Shown one piece after another: positions 1 to 10,412 of a DNA stretch of 64,000 bases. The notes under the pieces were generated by a model. It did not search any database. It was not told the DNA's origin and saw only the letters and a program-made list of their open reading frames with translations. Position 1 is the first letter of the stretch. The number at the start of each line of letters is the position of its first letter. The stretch lies in NCBI GenBank assembly GCA_015075225.1, contig JABTUQ010000003.1, positions 186,001 through 250,000 of the forward strand. Reading direction: 5' to 3'. The DNA comes from Burkholderiales bacterium (GTDB lineage: Bacteria > Pseudomonadota > Gammaproteobacteria > Burkholderiales > Nitrosomonadaceae). Made by a program: the position numbers and the translations under genes.

Positions 1-47
1 TCTGCCATACAAGAATCAACGTAACTTCTTTTATTTCTGGAGACTCT

Positions 48-1294
48 ATGTATCAACATATCAAGGTGCCGACCACCGGTAGCAAAATTCGGGTGAACGA
101 TGATTTTTCATTGGTTGTTCCCGATCATCCGATCATTCCTTTTATCGAAGGAGACGGCATGGGGTGGACATCACGCCTGTGATGATCAAGGTTGTCGATG
201 GTGCAGTTAAAAAGGCATACGGCGATTCCCGCAAAATTTCCTGGATGGAAATCTATGCAGGTGAAAAATCCACCCGTGTCTATGGACAGGATACCTGGCT
301 GCCGGACGAAACCCTGCAGGCAGCAAAGGAATTTGTGGTGTCCATCAAGGGGCCATTGACCACACCAGTTAGCGGGGGCATACGATCAATCAACGTGGCA
401 TTGCGCCAATTACTGGATCTATATGTGTGTCTGCGTCCGGTGCGCTATTTCCAGGGTGTGCCCAGCCCAGTCAAACAGCCAGAAAAAGTGGATATGGTCA
501 TATTCCGCGAAAACTCGGAAGACATCTATGCCGGTATCGAATGGGAGGCCGGAACGGAAGCAGTTGGAAAGATCATTAATTTTCTGACGGCAGATATGGG
601 CATTACCAAGATCCGTTTCCCTCAAACCTCTGCTATCGGGGTCAAACCAGTCTCGAAAGAAGGTAGTGAACGCTTGATCAGAAAAGCCATTCAGTACGCC
701 ATTGATCATAAGCGTCGCTCGGTGACGCTGGTGCATAAAGGCAATATCATGAAGTTCACCGAAGGTGCCTTCAAGAAATGGGGTTACGAGCTGGCAGCAA
801 GAGAATTTGGTGCAGAATTGCTAGATGGCGGGCCGTGGATGAAGTTGCAGCATGATGGCCATGAAATCATCATCAAGGACGTTATTGCTGATGCTTTCCT
901 GCAGCAAATCCTGTTGCGTCCGGATGAGTACGATGTCATCGCCACACTTAACCTGAACGGCGATTATATTTCCGATGCTCTGGCTGCGCAGGTAGGGGGT
1001 ATCGGTATTGCACCAGGAGCCAATCTGAGCGACAGTATCGCCATTTTCGAGGCGACCCATGGCACTGCACCGAAGTATGCCGGCAAGGATCAGGTCAACC
1101 CGGGGTCAATCATTTTGTCAGCAGAAATGATGCTCAGACACCTTGGTTGGCATGAAGCAGCTGATATTGTTATCAACTCCATGGAAAAAACGATTCAGGA
1201 CAGGATCATGACTTACGATCTGGCAAGGTTGACTCCGAACGCTAACCAGGTTTCATCTTCAGAATTCGGTAACGCCATGATAGCGAGGATGTGA
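48..1294 (+). pseudogene. icd: NADP-isocitrate dehydrogenase, one-base frameshift near codon 38
   Basis: Isocitrate dehydrogenase oxidises isocitrate to 2-oxoglutarate in the TCA cycle. Translation from ATG 48 gives a typical N-terminus up to FIEGDGM, then leaves the family frame and soon stops. From GTG 164 the other frame continues as [12 protein letters not shown] to the normal C-terminus. The family motif GDGIGVDIT would need one extra base (a C) between 160 and 161, which would give 415 residues, the usual length. Visible motifs are GGIRS with the serine phosphorylated by AceK in enteric enzymes, [11 protein letters not shown], and HGTAPKYAG with the Lys-Tyr pair of NADP-specific enzymes. 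A protein from GTG 164 would lack the first strand of the fold and is unlikely to work. Whether this is a real mutation or a base-calling error is open. The gene faces the cold-shock gene across a shared terminator. Confidence 0.9.
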
Positions 1295-1336
1295 AACTTC
1301 GCTTGATCGAAGTTTCTAGAATTTCAATCCCTAAAA

Positions 1337-1381
1337 AACAACCCCCGGCCAGATATTTAAAGAATCAGGCCGGGGGTTGTT
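1337..1381. terminator. Bidirectional terminator between icd and the cold-shock gene
   Basis: A perfect 14-bp inverted repeat (AACAACCCCCGGCC at 1337-1350 and its complement at 1368-1381) surrounds a 17-nt loop. It is preceded by an A-run and followed by T residues, so it can serve both convergent genes. Confidence 0.85.
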
Positions 1382-1418
1382 TGAGCTGATCAAAAAGATC
1401 AGCTGTTATATTCCAGGA

Positions 1419-1622
1419 TCAGGGAGCCTGGATATTTGAAGCTTGTTTACCTTTTGGTCCTTGTGTAACTTCAAAACTAACTTTCTGGCCTTCTTTCAGG
1501 GTCTTGAAACCTGTCATGTTGATGGCGGAGAAGTGTGCAAATAAATCTTCGCTGCCGTCATCCGGAGTAATAAAACCAAAACCTTTAGAATCATTGAACC
1601 ACTTTACTGTACCTGTTGCCAT
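1419..1622 (-). CDS. Cold-shock protein, CspA family
   Basis: This 67-residue single-domain protein binds single-stranded RNA and DNA and melts mRNA secondary structure. The RNP1 motif KGFGFI and the RNP2 motif LFAHF are both present, and the protein is nearly all cold-shock domain from TVKWFN to the final NIQAP. The start is supported by AGGAAG shortly upstream on the minus strand. Which paralogue (cspA, cspC, cspE or cspD type) cannot be told from sequence. A promoter-like sequence about 110 bases upstream implies a leader of about 100 nt, the arrangement usual for temperature-controlled csp mRNAs. Confidence 0.95.
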   Translation of the reverse strand: MATGTVKWFNDSKGFGFITPDDGSEDLFAHFSAINMTGFKTLKEGQKVSFEVTQGPKGKQASNIQAP

Positions 1623-1733
1623 TTCTACTTCCTATAAAAAACTGGGCCGGATACCCTGATACTATTTGAATTTCAAGACCGCAAACGGCTCTAACCAGTA
1701 CTGCAGAAAACTTGAAGCCAAACGCCGGTTGCA

Positions 1734-1761
1734 GTTTTACGCAAAATATGTCTCAAGTCAA
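1734..1761 (-). promoter_or_regulatory. Candidate sigma70 promoter of the cold-shock gene
   Basis: On the minus strand, TTGACT (1761-1756) and TAAAAC (1739-1734) are separated by 16 bases. Transcription would start near 1727, giving a leader of about 105 nt before the ATG at 1622. The -10 box is imperfect. Confidence 0.4.
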
Positions 1762-1804
1762 GCAATGGTTGTGCCCTGTTGGGTATTTATTTTTAAATAA
1801 GACA

Positions 1805-1823
1805 AATTACCAACATGGTAATT
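1805..1823. promoter_or_regulatory. Operator-like inverted repeat between csp and clpS
   Basis: AATTACC and GGTAATT form a perfect 7-bp inverted repeat around AACAT in the divergent csp/clpS spacer (1623-1991). It lacks a T-tail on either side, so it resembles a protein-binding site more than a terminator. No regulator can be named. Nothing else was identified in this 369-base spacer beyond the csp promoter. Confidence 0.25.
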
Positions 1824-1991
1824 ACTTAAGAAAAACCAAAGTTCTGTCGTAGTTCGTTCTTATGGTTTTTGGGAGTAGGTTGACTGTAAACTCCGAATGA
1901 ATCAGTTTGATCACGAAATGATGTAATCAGTGTCATGTGTGTTTTTCTTATAAAATGCTAAAAGTGCAATATTGGGAAAGAAAGTGTAAGC

Positions 1992-2303
1992 ATGGCAACA
2001 GATGACCGGAATCCGGATAGTGTTATCGAAAAAGGCAAGGCCAGGTTAAGTCCACCGCCTTTATACAAGGTAATGTTGATTAACGATGATTTCACCCCCA
2101 TGGATTTTGTGGTAAAGATATTGCGCCACTTTTTTCTTATGGACGAAGAAACAGCAACGCACATCATGTTGCAAATCCATAATGAAGGCGCGGGAATCTG
2201 TGGAATTTACCCCAGTGATATTGCGGTGACAAAAGTAAAGCAAGTTAATGAATTTTCAAGACAGAATCAGCATCCACTCATGTGTGTGATGGAGAAGGAA
2301 TAA
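1992..2303 (+). CDS. clpS: ATP-dependent Clp protease adaptor ClpS
   Basis: ClpS binds proteins with bulky hydrophobic N-terminal residues and hands them to ClpAP. The 103-residue product has the expected flexible N-terminus followed by the ClpS fold. [17 protein letters not shown] contains the Asn-Asp-Asp that contacts the substrate alpha-amino group, and the segment [16 protein letters not shown] carries the pocket histidine. It ends one base before clpA starts, so the two genes are an operon. The aat and bpt genes, which make ClpS substrates, lie about 12 kb away in this window. Confidence 0.95.
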   Translation: MATDDRNPDSVIEKGKARLSPPPLYKVMLINDDFTPMDFVVKILRHFFLMDEETATHIMLQIHNEGAGICGIYPSDIAVTKVKQVNEFSRQNQHPLMCVMEKE

Positions 2304-2304
2304 T

Positions 2305-4575
2305 ATGATCGCGCAAGAACTGGAAGTAAGTTTGCATATGGCTTTTGTTGAATCAAGGCAGAAACGCCATGAATTCATCACAGTTGAACACTTGCTGCTG
2401 GCGCTACTGGATAACCCAAGTGCTGCAAAAGTGTTGGTCGCCTGTGCGGTTGATATCGAGGATTTACGTAAATCCCTGCAGGAACATATCACTCGCCATA
2501 CACCAGTAGTCGAAGGTTCTGAGGATGTTGATACGCAACCTACCCTGGGTTTTCAGCGCGTCATCCAGAGGGCCATTCTCCACGTACAATCTTCCGGTAA
2601 AAAAGAGGTGACGGGTGCCAATGTTCTAGTCGCCATTTTTGGCGAAAAAGAGTCCCATGCCGTCTATTTTTTGCAGCAAAGGGGAGTAAACAGGCTGGAT
2701 GTGGTGAACTATATCTCTCACAAGATAGGCAAGGCGACGCAGGGTAGTGAATCTGAAAAAAGCGAGGAAAATACCGACACCGAACAACAGGATTCGAGCA
2801 GTACGCTGGAAAATTACACTGTTAATCTGAATAGCCAGGCAATTGCCAATCGCATAGATCCTTTGATCGGGCGAGAAAAGGAGGTTGAGCGTGTTATCCA
2901 AACTCTGTGTCGTCGTCGTAAAAATAATCCATTGCTAGTGGGTGAGGCAGGTGTTGGGAAAACTGCTATCGCCGAAGGATTGGCCAGGAGAATTACAGAA
3001 AACCGTGTGCCGGATGTGCTTGCTGATCACCAGGTTTATGCGCTGGATATGGGCGCATTGCTGGCAGGAACAAAATACAGAGGGGATTTTGAACAACGGC
3101 TGAAGCTGGTATTGAAACAACTCACCGATAACCCTAAAGCCATTTTGTTTATTGATGAAATTCATACCCTGATCGGCGCCGGTGCTGCTTCGGGTGGTAC
3201 ATTGGACGCTTCCAATCTGCTCAAGCCGGTGCTTAGTTCAGGCCGACTGAAGTGTATTGGTGCCACTACGTATAACGAATATCGTAGTGTATTCGAGAAG
3301 GATCATGCCTTGTCGCGGCGTTTCCAGAAAATTGATGTTGCTGAGCCTGACATCAGCGAGACCGTGGAAATTTTGCGTGGATTGAAATCCCGTTATGAAA
3401 AGCATCACAACGTTAAATACACAGAAGTGGCGTTGACTGCTGCAGCTGAGCTGTCTGCGCGTTTCATCAACGATCGTCATTTGCCTGACAAGGCGATCGA
3501 TGTTATTGATGAAGCCGGCGCAGCGCAGCGTGTGCTTCCCAAATCCAGGCAGCGAAAAATTATCGGTAAGCAGGAAATCGAGCAGGTCATTGCCGGTATT
3601 GCACGCATACCTCCGCAAAATGTTTCCAGTGATGACCGCAACAAACTCAAGACACTGGATCGCGACCTTAAGGCTATTGTTTTCGGACAGGACGTGGCTA
3701 TCGATGCGCTTACATCCGCCATTAAAATGGCGCGCAGTGGTCTGGGGAACGCCAGCAAGCCGATCGGCTCCTTCCTTTTCTCCGGACCTACCGGCGTAGG
3801 CAAAACCGAAGTGGCGCGCCAGCTCGCCTATACATTGGGTATTCCACTGCATCGCTTCGACATGTCTGAATACATGGAGCGCCATGCCATCTCAAGGCTG
3901 ATTGGTGCTCCACCGGGCTATGTTGGATTTGATCAGGGGGGGCTGCTGACGGAAACAGTCATCAAGCAACCGCATGCTGTTTTATTGTTTGACGAGATTG
4001 AGAAGGCTCATCCCGATATTTTCAATGTGATGCTCCAGATCATGGATTACGGAACATTAACCGACAACAATGGCCGTAAAGCTGATTTTCGTAATGTCAT
4101 CATTATCATGACGACCAATGCAGGCGCCGATGCACTCACCAGATCATCCATAGGGTTTTCCGGGCACGCCAAATCCGGGGATGAAATGGTTGAAATCAAG
4201 CGTTTGTTTACACCGGAATTCCGTAATCGTCTGGATGCGATCATTTCGTTCGCACCTCTTGGTGAATCTATTATCCTGCGAGTTGTTGACAAATTCCTGA
4301 TCGAACTGGAAACACAGTTACAGGAAAAGAAAGTGGATATTACCTTCACTGATAATCTGCGCAAACATCTTGCCCGCCACGGATTTGACCCTCTGATGGG
4401 CGCTCGCCCCATGGCAAGGCTGATTCAGGATCTCATACGTCGTGCATTGGCTGATGAACTGCTATTTGGGCGGCTGGTCAATGGTGGCAAGGTGACTGTC
4501 GATATAGGTGAGGATGGTAAAGCCTTGCTGACATTTGAAAACCGGGAAAATGTGGCCTCGCCAGCTCTTTCCTGA
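2305..4575 (+). CDS. clpA: Clp protease ATP-binding subunit ClpA
   Basis: ClpA is the hexameric AAA+ unfoldase that feeds substrates into ClpP. The protein has 756 residues, the usual ClpA length. It comprises the N-domain that docks ClpS (about 1-145), an AAA module with Walker A GEAGVGKT near residue 211 and Walker [10 protein letters not shown], a second module with Walker A GPTGVGKT near residue 494 and Walker [12 protein letters not shown], and a C-terminal small domain. SIGF in the second module matches the ClpP-docking IGF/IGL loop. ClpP itself is not in the window. The first frame-consistent ATG follows the clpS stop by one base, so translation is probably coupled. Confidence 0.96.
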   Translation: MIAQELEVSLHMAFVESRQKRHEFITVEHLLLALLDNPSAAKVLVACAVDIEDLRKSLQEHITRHTPVVEGSEDVDTQPTLGFQRVIQRAILHVQSSGKKEVTGANVLVAIFGEKESHAVYFLQQRGVNRLDVVNYISHKIGKATQGSESEKSEENTDTEQQDSSSTLENYTVNLNSQAIANRIDPLIGREKEVERVIQTLCRRRKNNPLLVGEAGVGKTAIAEGLARRITENRVPDVLADHQVYALDMGALLAGTKYRGDFEQRLKLVLKQLTDNPKAILFIDEIHTLIGAGAASGGTLDASNLLKPVLSSGRLKCIGATTYNEYRSVFEKDHALSRRFQKIDVAEPDISETVEILRGLKSRYEKHHNVKYTEVALTAAAELSARFINDRHLPDKAIDVIDEAGAAQRVLPKSRQRKIIGKQEIEQVIAGIARIPPQNVSSDDRNKLKTLDRDLKAIVFGQDVAIDALTSAIKMARSGLGNASKPIGSFLFSGPTGVGKTEVARQLAYTLGIPLHRFDMSEYMERHAISRLIGAPPGYVGFDQGGLLTETVIKQPHAVLLFDEIEKAHPDIFNVMLQIMDYGTLTDNNGRKADFRNVIIIMTTNAGADALTRSSIGFSGHAKSGDEMVEIKRLFTPEFRNRLDAIISFAPLGESIILRVVDKFLIELETQLQEKKVDITFTDNLRKHLARHGFDPLMGARPMARLIQDLIRRALADELLFGRLVNGGKVTVDIGEDGKALLTFENRENVASPALS

Positions 4576-4589
4576 TACACACGCCACTC

Positions 4590-5252
4590 ATGTCTGATTT
4601 CCGGCAACAATTCATCGATTTTGCGCTACGGTACGATGTGCTGCGTTTTGGCAATTTCAAAACCAAGGCAGGTCGCCCCTCGCCTTATTTCTTTAACGCC
4701 GGTTTGTTCAATGATGGTCTTGCACTGAAGCAGCTTGGCCAGTTTTACGCGCAAGCCATTCTTGCCTCCGGAATCCCCTTTGATGCGCTGTTTGGTCCGG
4801 CCTATAAGGGCATACCGCTCGTCAGTACCATTGCCATTGCGCTGGCCGAGGCCGGGCATAACCATCCCTTTAGCTTCAACCGCAAGGAAGCCAAGGATCA
4901 TGGAGAAGGTGGCAATATTGTGGGTGCTCCGCTGGCCGGGCGTATCCTGATCGTGGATGATGTCGTGTCGGCGGGCTTGTCTGTTGGAGAATCTGTTTCC
5001 CTCATCCATGCTGCCGGCGCCACGCCATGTGGCATTACAGTCGCACTTGATCGTATGGAAAAGGGGGAAGGCGAATACTCCACGCTACAGGAAATCAGAA
5101 ATAAACACGGGATACCTGTTATTTCCCTGATCACGCTGGATGACATCGTTGCTTATTTGCGCACGCGGCAGGATCTTGCTCTGCATATTCCCGCAATAGA
5201 ATCGTATCGCACCCTCTATGGTGCAAGGGCATCGTCCGAGCCACGCCAGTAG
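4590..5252 (+). CDS. pyrE: Orotate phosphoribosyltransferase
   Basis: This enzyme transfers phosphoribosyl from PRPP to orotate to form OMP, the fifth step of pyrimidine synthesis. The 220-residue protein has the N-terminal hood MSDFRQQFIDFAL, AGRPSPYFFNAG, GPAYKGIPL, the flexible loop RKEAKDHGEGG, and the PRPP-binding motif ILIVDDVVSAG. It follows clpA by 14 bases and may be co-transcribed. pyrD, the preceding step, is also in this window but on the other strand. The 227-base gap after it holds an 8-bp hairpin at 5275-5302 without a T-tail and no gene. Confidence 0.95.
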   Translation: MSDFRQQFIDFALRYDVLRFGNFKTKAGRPSPYFFNAGLFNDGLALKQLGQFYAQAILASGIPFDALFGPAYKGIPLVSTIAIALAEAGHNHPFSFNRKEAKDHGEGGNIVGAPLAGRILIVDDVVSAGLSVGESVSLIHAAGATPCGITVALDRMEKGEGEYSTLQEIRNKHGIPVISLITLDDIVAYLRTRQDLALHIPAIESYRTLYGARASSEPRQ

Positions 5253-5479
5253 CAGTACATCGCTCAAGCAACTTGTGAAACGGATTGGCTCGATCGTTTC
5301 ACTCTCGGGTATTCGCCAAAACAGCATTGTTATTGCTGCCTCGCCTGATACATCTACCAATGCAGCTCTACAGCCCTGGCGCTGGAATCAGCTCTGGAAA
5401 TCCCCGCTGGCTTTTCAGGCAATTCTGATTACAATAACAATTCCCGAGAATGATCAGTCTACTTTTATGGAGAACCATC

Positions 5480-6556
5480 ATGATCAAAAACATTATTGGC
5501 CGCCTGGTTAAAAGAAATACCGCCATCCCGGCAACCCCGCGAACAGATAATGCACTGTTCATCCCGGCCAGACGCCGGTTTTTGTGTACTTGCGGGTGCG
5601 GTATGTTTTATGCCACTGCTGCTGGAACAGGATTGCTGGCAGCAGCCACACGTGCTGAGGCTGCTGCAGGTGGAGCTGTCATTCGTGTTGGGCATTTGCC
5701 GGCAGGCTGTGTTTCTCACCTGTTATTGGCAAAAATAAGGGGAATGTTTGCCAAAGCCGGGTTAAATGTCGTCCTGACACAATTCAACAGTCCGGCCGAC
5801 TCCATGCAGGCGCTGGTTTCCGATAATCTTGAGCTGATTCACAGCCCGTGGACCATGACGGCAGCTGCCTACACTGCTGGCACCACCGATCTGCGTATTA
5901 TTGGTGGTTCCGGCCAGGCCGGAATCGAACTGGTTGCGCGCAATGGCTCGGTCAAATCGGTGGCAGAGTTTATTGATGCAGCAGGCAGGGATTGCGTGTG
6001 GGCACCCTGCGGCTGGATACGCTGGAGCTGGTCGGCTACGGTACCATGTCGCAGCATGGCAAATCCTACGATGACTACCGCATGACCTTCTTTCCGAGGC
6101 ATGATCGGCATGGGAGAAGCCATCGCCAACAAGGCACTGGATGTCTGCACACTGGCACAGCCCTACGCCGAACATGTGGTTGCCGAACAAGGAGCGGTGT
6201 ATCTGACCGATTCAAATTCGGTCTGGGGGCCGGAAGCAGCAGATTGTGTCATCAGTACCAAAATCCGCACCATCGACAGTCAACAGGATGCACTGAAAGC
6301 CTATCTCCGGGTGTTGCAGGAATCTGCTCGTGCTTTCAATGAAGATTACGAAGCCGTGCTGAACGATTTGCAACCGGTTTATGGCGTACCCCGGCCGATT
6401 TTGTCAGTGGCACTCAAGCGCCAGTTCCCCAATCCGGTCATCAGCCAAACCGGTGTAAGTGGATTGCGCCAGGGCGCTGCCTATCTGGCCGAGCTGGGTT
6501 ATCTCAAACCAGATGTCATCGACGCCGTCCTGGATCTGAAATACCAGCCTGCCTGA
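5480..6556 (+). pseudogene. ABC transporter substrate-binding protein (nitrate/sulfonate type), two frameshifts
   Basis: This is the periplasmic binding protein of a three-gene ABC importer of the NitT/TauT class. The start at 5480 is chosen for GGAGA seven bases upstream. The N-terminus has a twin-arginine-like signal, ARRRFLCTC followed by a hydrophobic stretch and ATRAEA. The mature part begins VIRVGHLPAGCVSHLLLAK. The frame breaks twice. At about 5988, GATTGCG appears where GATTTGCG would keep frame; for about 35 codons the family sequence (VGTLRLDTLELVGYGTM) runs in another frame. Near 6095 one extra G restores the original frame (MIGMGEAIANKALD to the C-terminus). As read, translation stops at 6085. 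Repaired length would be about 358 residues. The substrate cannot be inferred. Confidence 0.8.
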
Positions 6557-6560
6557 CGCC

Positions 6561-7397
6561 ATGCAACCCCGTACTTCGGGCAAGCCCGGCTCGCCGAACA
6601 TGCCAATCAGCCGGTTCATCCGGCTGATTCTCCGATCAAACCTGCTGTGGTTCTGCTTGGCCTGGTTACTGATCATTCTGTTCTGGGAGCTCGGTTCCCG
6701 CATGGCGTGGCTCAATCCACAAATCCTGCCGCCACCCAGCGAAACCATTCCATATGCCTTTTCCGGCAATATCAGCATCGGTTTTGGCCAGCAGAAAACC
6801 GGGCTATCCGAGGCGATAGCCATTACGCTGGCGCGTGTCGGCACCGGCATGCTAGCCGGGCTGCTGATCTCATCCTGCCTGGCCATCATGGTGATTGAAT
6901 TACCCCTGCTGCGGCGGCTGATTCTGCCGGTTGTTCAATCACTTGCTCCTATCGCTCCGGTGGCCTGGATTCCCTTCACCATCGCCGTCATCGGCATTGG
7001 CGGGCAAGCAGCAATATTTATTGTATTCATGGCTGTTCTTGGCACGATGTCGCTATCGCTGATTGCCGCGCTGGATGGCATCCCGGCTGAATATCTGAAA
7101 ATTGCCCATAATCTCGGCACCTCACGCATGAGAATGTGGTGGCATGTACGGCTGCCTGCCATCACCCCCAGTGCGATGACTGCCATTCGCATGTCTTTCT
7201 TCGGTGCCTGGATGGCGGTTCTGGCGGGAGAAATGGCCGGGATCAATTCCGGCCTTGGCTACATGATCATCATGGCCCAGCAAATGTACAACATGAAAAT
7301 GGTGATGATCGGCATTCTCGCCATCGGCTTCATTGGCTTTGTCATCGATCGCCTGTTGCTGCTGGTCAATGCCAGATTGTTGCAATGGGTACAATAA
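6561..7397 (+). CDS. ABC transporter permease, nitrate/sulfonate/taurine type
   Basis: This 278-residue inner-membrane permease belongs to the BPD_transp_1 family. It has about six hydrophobic segments, the first at LLWFCLAWLLIILFW. The EAA-like cytoplasmic loop that contacts the ATPase is visible as ALDGIPAEYLKIAHNLG. It starts four bases after the binding-protein gene stops and is followed directly by the ATPase gene, forming one operon. It appears intact, in contrast with the damaged binding protein. Confidence 0.88.
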   Translation: MQPRTSGKPGSPNMPISRFIRLILRSNLLWFCLAWLLIILFWELGSRMAWLNPQILPPPSETIPYAFSGNISIGFGQQKTGLSEAIAITLARVGTGMLAGLLISSCLAIMVIELPLLRRLILPVVQSLAPIAPVAWIPFTIAVIGIGGQAAIFIVFMAVLGTMSLSLIAALDGIPAEYLKIAHNLGTSRMRMWWHVRLPAITPSAMTAIRMSFFGAWMAVLAGEMAGINSGLGYMIIMAQQMYNMKMVMIGILAIGFIGFVIDRLLLLVNARLLQWVQ

Positions 7398-7402
7398 ATG
7401 CC

Positions 7403-8218
7403 ATGAATACAACACTCGCCCATTCAGCCGGAGCCCGGCTGGAATTCAACAATATTCGCAAATCTTTTGGTAATGCTGTTTCTGTTGAAGCGGATTGCCT
7501 GATTATAGAACCAGGCAGTCTGACGGTATTGCTCGGCCGCAGCGGGTGCGGAAAAACTACTCTGCTCAATCTGGCTGCCGGGCTGGACTTTCCGGATCAG
7601 GGCAACGTCAGCTACGATAACCGGATACTGCAAGGCCCCGCCCCCTCGACTGCCCTGATCTTCCAGACCCACAACCTGTTCCCGTGGATGACGGCAGAAG
7701 AAAATGTTGCTTTCCCTCTGCGCAATCAGGGAATGGCCAAAGTAGCAGCACTGGAACATGCGCGGCAATATCTCAAACAAGTCGGGCTGGAATCCTTTTC
7801 CGGCCACAAGCCATCGCAACTTTCCGGCGGCATGCGCCAGCGTATTACCCTGGCAAGAACCATCGCCACCCGGCCACGACTGTTGCTGCTGGATGAACCC
7901 TTTTCCGCGCTGGACATGCAAACCCGCCGGATGATGCAGCGTTACCTGCTGGAAATCTGGGAGAATTCAGGTGCCACCATCCTGATGATCACCCATGATC
8001 TGCACGAAGCACTCATGCTGGCAGACCGCATCGCCCTCATGGCTTCCTCACCCAATGGACATATCGCTGAAATCCTGGACATTGCGCTCGAACGCCCCCG
8101 CAATCCCGATGACCCGGTATTTCGTTCCATCCAGCAGCAGCTCGACCGGTTTCTGGAACACGAAACTCTTCTGGCGGAACACGATTCTTCCCTTGCCTCA
8201 ACCGATTCGCAGGAATAA
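7403..8218 (+). CDS. ABC transporter ATP-binding protein, nitrate/sulfonate/taurine type
   Basis: This is the ATPase of the importer. It has Walker A GRSGCGKTT, the Q-loop region IFQTHNLFPW, the signature LSGGMRQR, Walker B LLLLDEPFSALD and the switch histidine in MITHDLHEA. I chose ATG 7403, six bases after the permease stop; an in-frame ATG at 7385 would overlap the permease by 13 bases. From 7403 the length is 271 residues, normal for this class. Confidence 0.88.
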   Translation: MNTTLAHSAGARLEFNNIRKSFGNAVSVEADCLIIEPGSLTVLLGRSGCGKTTLLNLAAGLDFPDQGNVSYDNRILQGPAPSTALIFQTHNLFPWMTAEENVAFPLRNQGMAKVAALEHARQYLKQVGLESFSGHKPSQLSGGMRQRITLARTIATRPRLLLLDEPFSALDMQTRRMMQRYLLEIWENSGATILMITHDLHEALMLADRIALMASSPNGHIAEILDIALERPRNPDDPVFRSIQQQLDRFLEHETLLAEHDSSLASTDSQE

Positions 8219-8261
8219 TAGACATAAAAAAATTACATCCTCAATGCGTTATGCAAACCAG

Positions 8262-8434
8262 GGAATCTCTGATCAAATCCTCCATGAGCTGCAACCCTTT
8301 GGGGCACTGGTTTTGTGGGTGAACTGCGGCGTTGATTTCGTTATGAAGGGGGGCAGTCATTCACCGCCTCATTCGTCTTGCATTCCATCCGCAAAACACC
8401 GTGTGCGGCTATGTGAGATGTAATCAGAGATTCC
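8262..8434. repeat. Short inverted-repeat element after the ABC operon
   Basis: The 12-bp end GGAATCTCTGAT at 8262 recurs inverted at 8423-8434, bounding 173 bp with no convincing ORF. The ends resemble those of the 25255, 28095 and 59932 repeats, but the interior is unrelated to them. The flanks (CCAG and TTGG) do not form a target duplication. It fills most of the 360-base gap 8219-8578; no clear promoter was found in the remainder. Confidence 0.5.
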
Positions 8435-8578
8435 TTGGTTTCAGTATTTCCCGAACCGAAAAAACTTGTACTATATTGGGCGGCACTTCCATCAGTGGTG
8501 TAATTTCTTATTATCCAGGTTCTGGATATTTCAAGTTTTTGACAACAGTCTTTCTATTTTTCTCAGGTATTAATAAAA

Positions 8579-10140
8579 GTGGTTTTTGAATGGATGCATG
8601 ACCCCGCCGCGTGGGCGGGTCTGGCAACACTGGTTATTCTCGAAATTGTGCTGGGGATCGATAATCTGATCTTCATAGCAATACTGACTGACAAACTGCC
8701 GTTGCACGAACGCGGAAGAGCACGGATCGTCGGTTTGTCTTTGGCGCTGGTCATGCGCCTGGCTCTGCTGGCTTCGATTTCCTGGATCATTACGCTGACG
8801 ACACCATTAGTAACTCTGTTCGGGATCGATCTTTCCTGGCGAAACTTTATTCTTTTATTTGGAGGAATATTTCTGCTTTTCAAGGGAACGATGGAGCTGC
8901 ACGAGCGGCTGGAGGGGCAGGGTGGGCCGAAGGAGGGCAAAGAAGTGCATGCGGTCTTCTGGCAGGTCATCGTTCAGATTATTGTGCTGGATGCAGTTTT
9001 TCGCTGGATAGCATGATTACCGCAGTAGGGATGGTGGAGCATCTTTCAGTGATGATGATAGCCGTCATCATTGCTGTTGCTGTCATGATGCTGTCTTCCG
9101 CGCCATTGATGACCTTTGTATCCAAACATCCCACTGTGGTAATTCTTTGCCTGGGTTTTTTGATGATGATCGGATTTTCGCTGGTAATCGAGGGATTCAA
9201 TTATCACGTGCCCAAAGGCTATCTTTACGCCGCCATCAGTTTTTCCATTCTGATAGAAACATTCAACCAGGTAGCCAGGCATAACAAGGAAAAGCTCATC
9301 ACCACCGGAGATTTGCGTGATCGTACGGCAGAAGCGGTATTGCGGCTGCTCGGTGGGCGGCATGGCGTGGTCGGATTGGGTGAGACATCAGAGGTGATTG
9401 CGCAACAAGTAGCAGAAAATGAAGTATTTGCACAGGAAGAAAAAGAGATGATCGAAGGGGTGCTGACACTGGCCGATCGCCCGGCCATGTCGATCATGAC
9501 ACCGCGTACCGATATCGATTGGCTGGATCTGGGAGATAGTAACGAGGAAATCAGATCCAAAATCATCAAGAGTGGCCATTCACGTTTTTTGCTGTCGCAT
9601 GGCAATGTCGATGAATTTACGGGAGCCGCATTTGCCAAGGATTTGCTGCGTGACATGCTGGAAGAAGGCAAGATCAACCTGGAAAAATCATTGCGTCATC
9701 CAATTGTGGTGCTGGAGCGTGTCCCTGTAATTAAGCTGATGGAACAATTGCGCAATCAGCCGTTGCAACTGGCGGTGATTGTGGATGAATACGGATCAGT
9801 AGAAGGCGTTGTGACGCCAACAGATATTCTGGAGGCAATTGCCGGTGAGTTTCTGGATGCCGGGGAGGAAAAACTGGTAGCGGAGCAGCAGGCAGATGGC
9901 ACATGGTTGATGGATGGCTGGATCAGTATCCGCAAGGCATCCACTCTGCTGGAGCATGATCTGGTAGATGATACCGAGCGTTATTCCACGCTGGGTGGTT
10001 ATCTATTATGGCAATTTGGTTATATTCCCGTAGCAGGAGAGCAGATTACCGTGGGTGACCTGGTATTCGAAATTGTTTCAGTCAACCGCCAAAATATCGG
10101 CAAAGTACGCGTGCACCGGCAGCAACCTGAAAGCGAATAA
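8579..10140 (+). pseudogene. TerC/CBS/CorC-type membrane protein split by a one-base deletion
   Basis: The two reading frames 8579-9016 and 9013-10140 together make one protein of the YoaE/YegH type. An N-terminal TerC-like membrane domain (VILEIVLGIDNLIFIAILTD, then WRNFILLFGG) is followed by more membrane helices, two CBS domains (MSIMTPRTDIDWLDL, VIVDEYGSVEGVVTPTDI) and a CorC/HlyC C-terminal domain. The break lies in the conserved motif VLDAVFSLDSVITAVG: the sequence has five T residues at 8997-9001 where six would give VFSLDSMITAVG. With one T restored the protein has 520 residues, the family length. The second frame could start from ATG 9013, but would lack half of the membrane domain. 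The family is linked to metal-ion export; the substrate here is unknown. Confidence 0.85.
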
Positions 10141-10412
10141 AGTTTTTATAAAATAGTTGCGTTGAACTATTGCAGATACCGTTCGTAATAATTACATCCG
10201 TCAGATCGGACATGACAATGTCCGGGTTGTCGGAATTTTTTACACTTTTTGCAATGTCCTTTTTAGTCATTCTTTATTGGGAAATGATTAAAAAAAATTT
10301 CCGCCTGCTGGCAAGCAGTTATCGCTGGAAACAGCATATTTTCACGTTTTGGCATGATTGTTGCTACATAAATTACCAATAAAACAGGAATTTAACTATT
10401 CGGATAAAAGGT

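Noticed and set aside
3238..3885. 215-codon open frame antisense to clpA
   Set aside because: Shadow of a strongly conserved AAA+ gene; no RBS, no family resemblance.
5275..5302. Hairpin after pyrE as terminator
   Set aside because: 8-bp stem with a 12-base loop and no T-run.
8538..8570. TTGACA upstream of the TerC/CBS gene as promoter
   Set aside because: No acceptable -10 box at 16-18 bases.
10170..10382. 70-codon ORF between the TerC/CBS gene and the transglycosylase
   Set aside because: AT-rich, no RBS, no recognisable domain.
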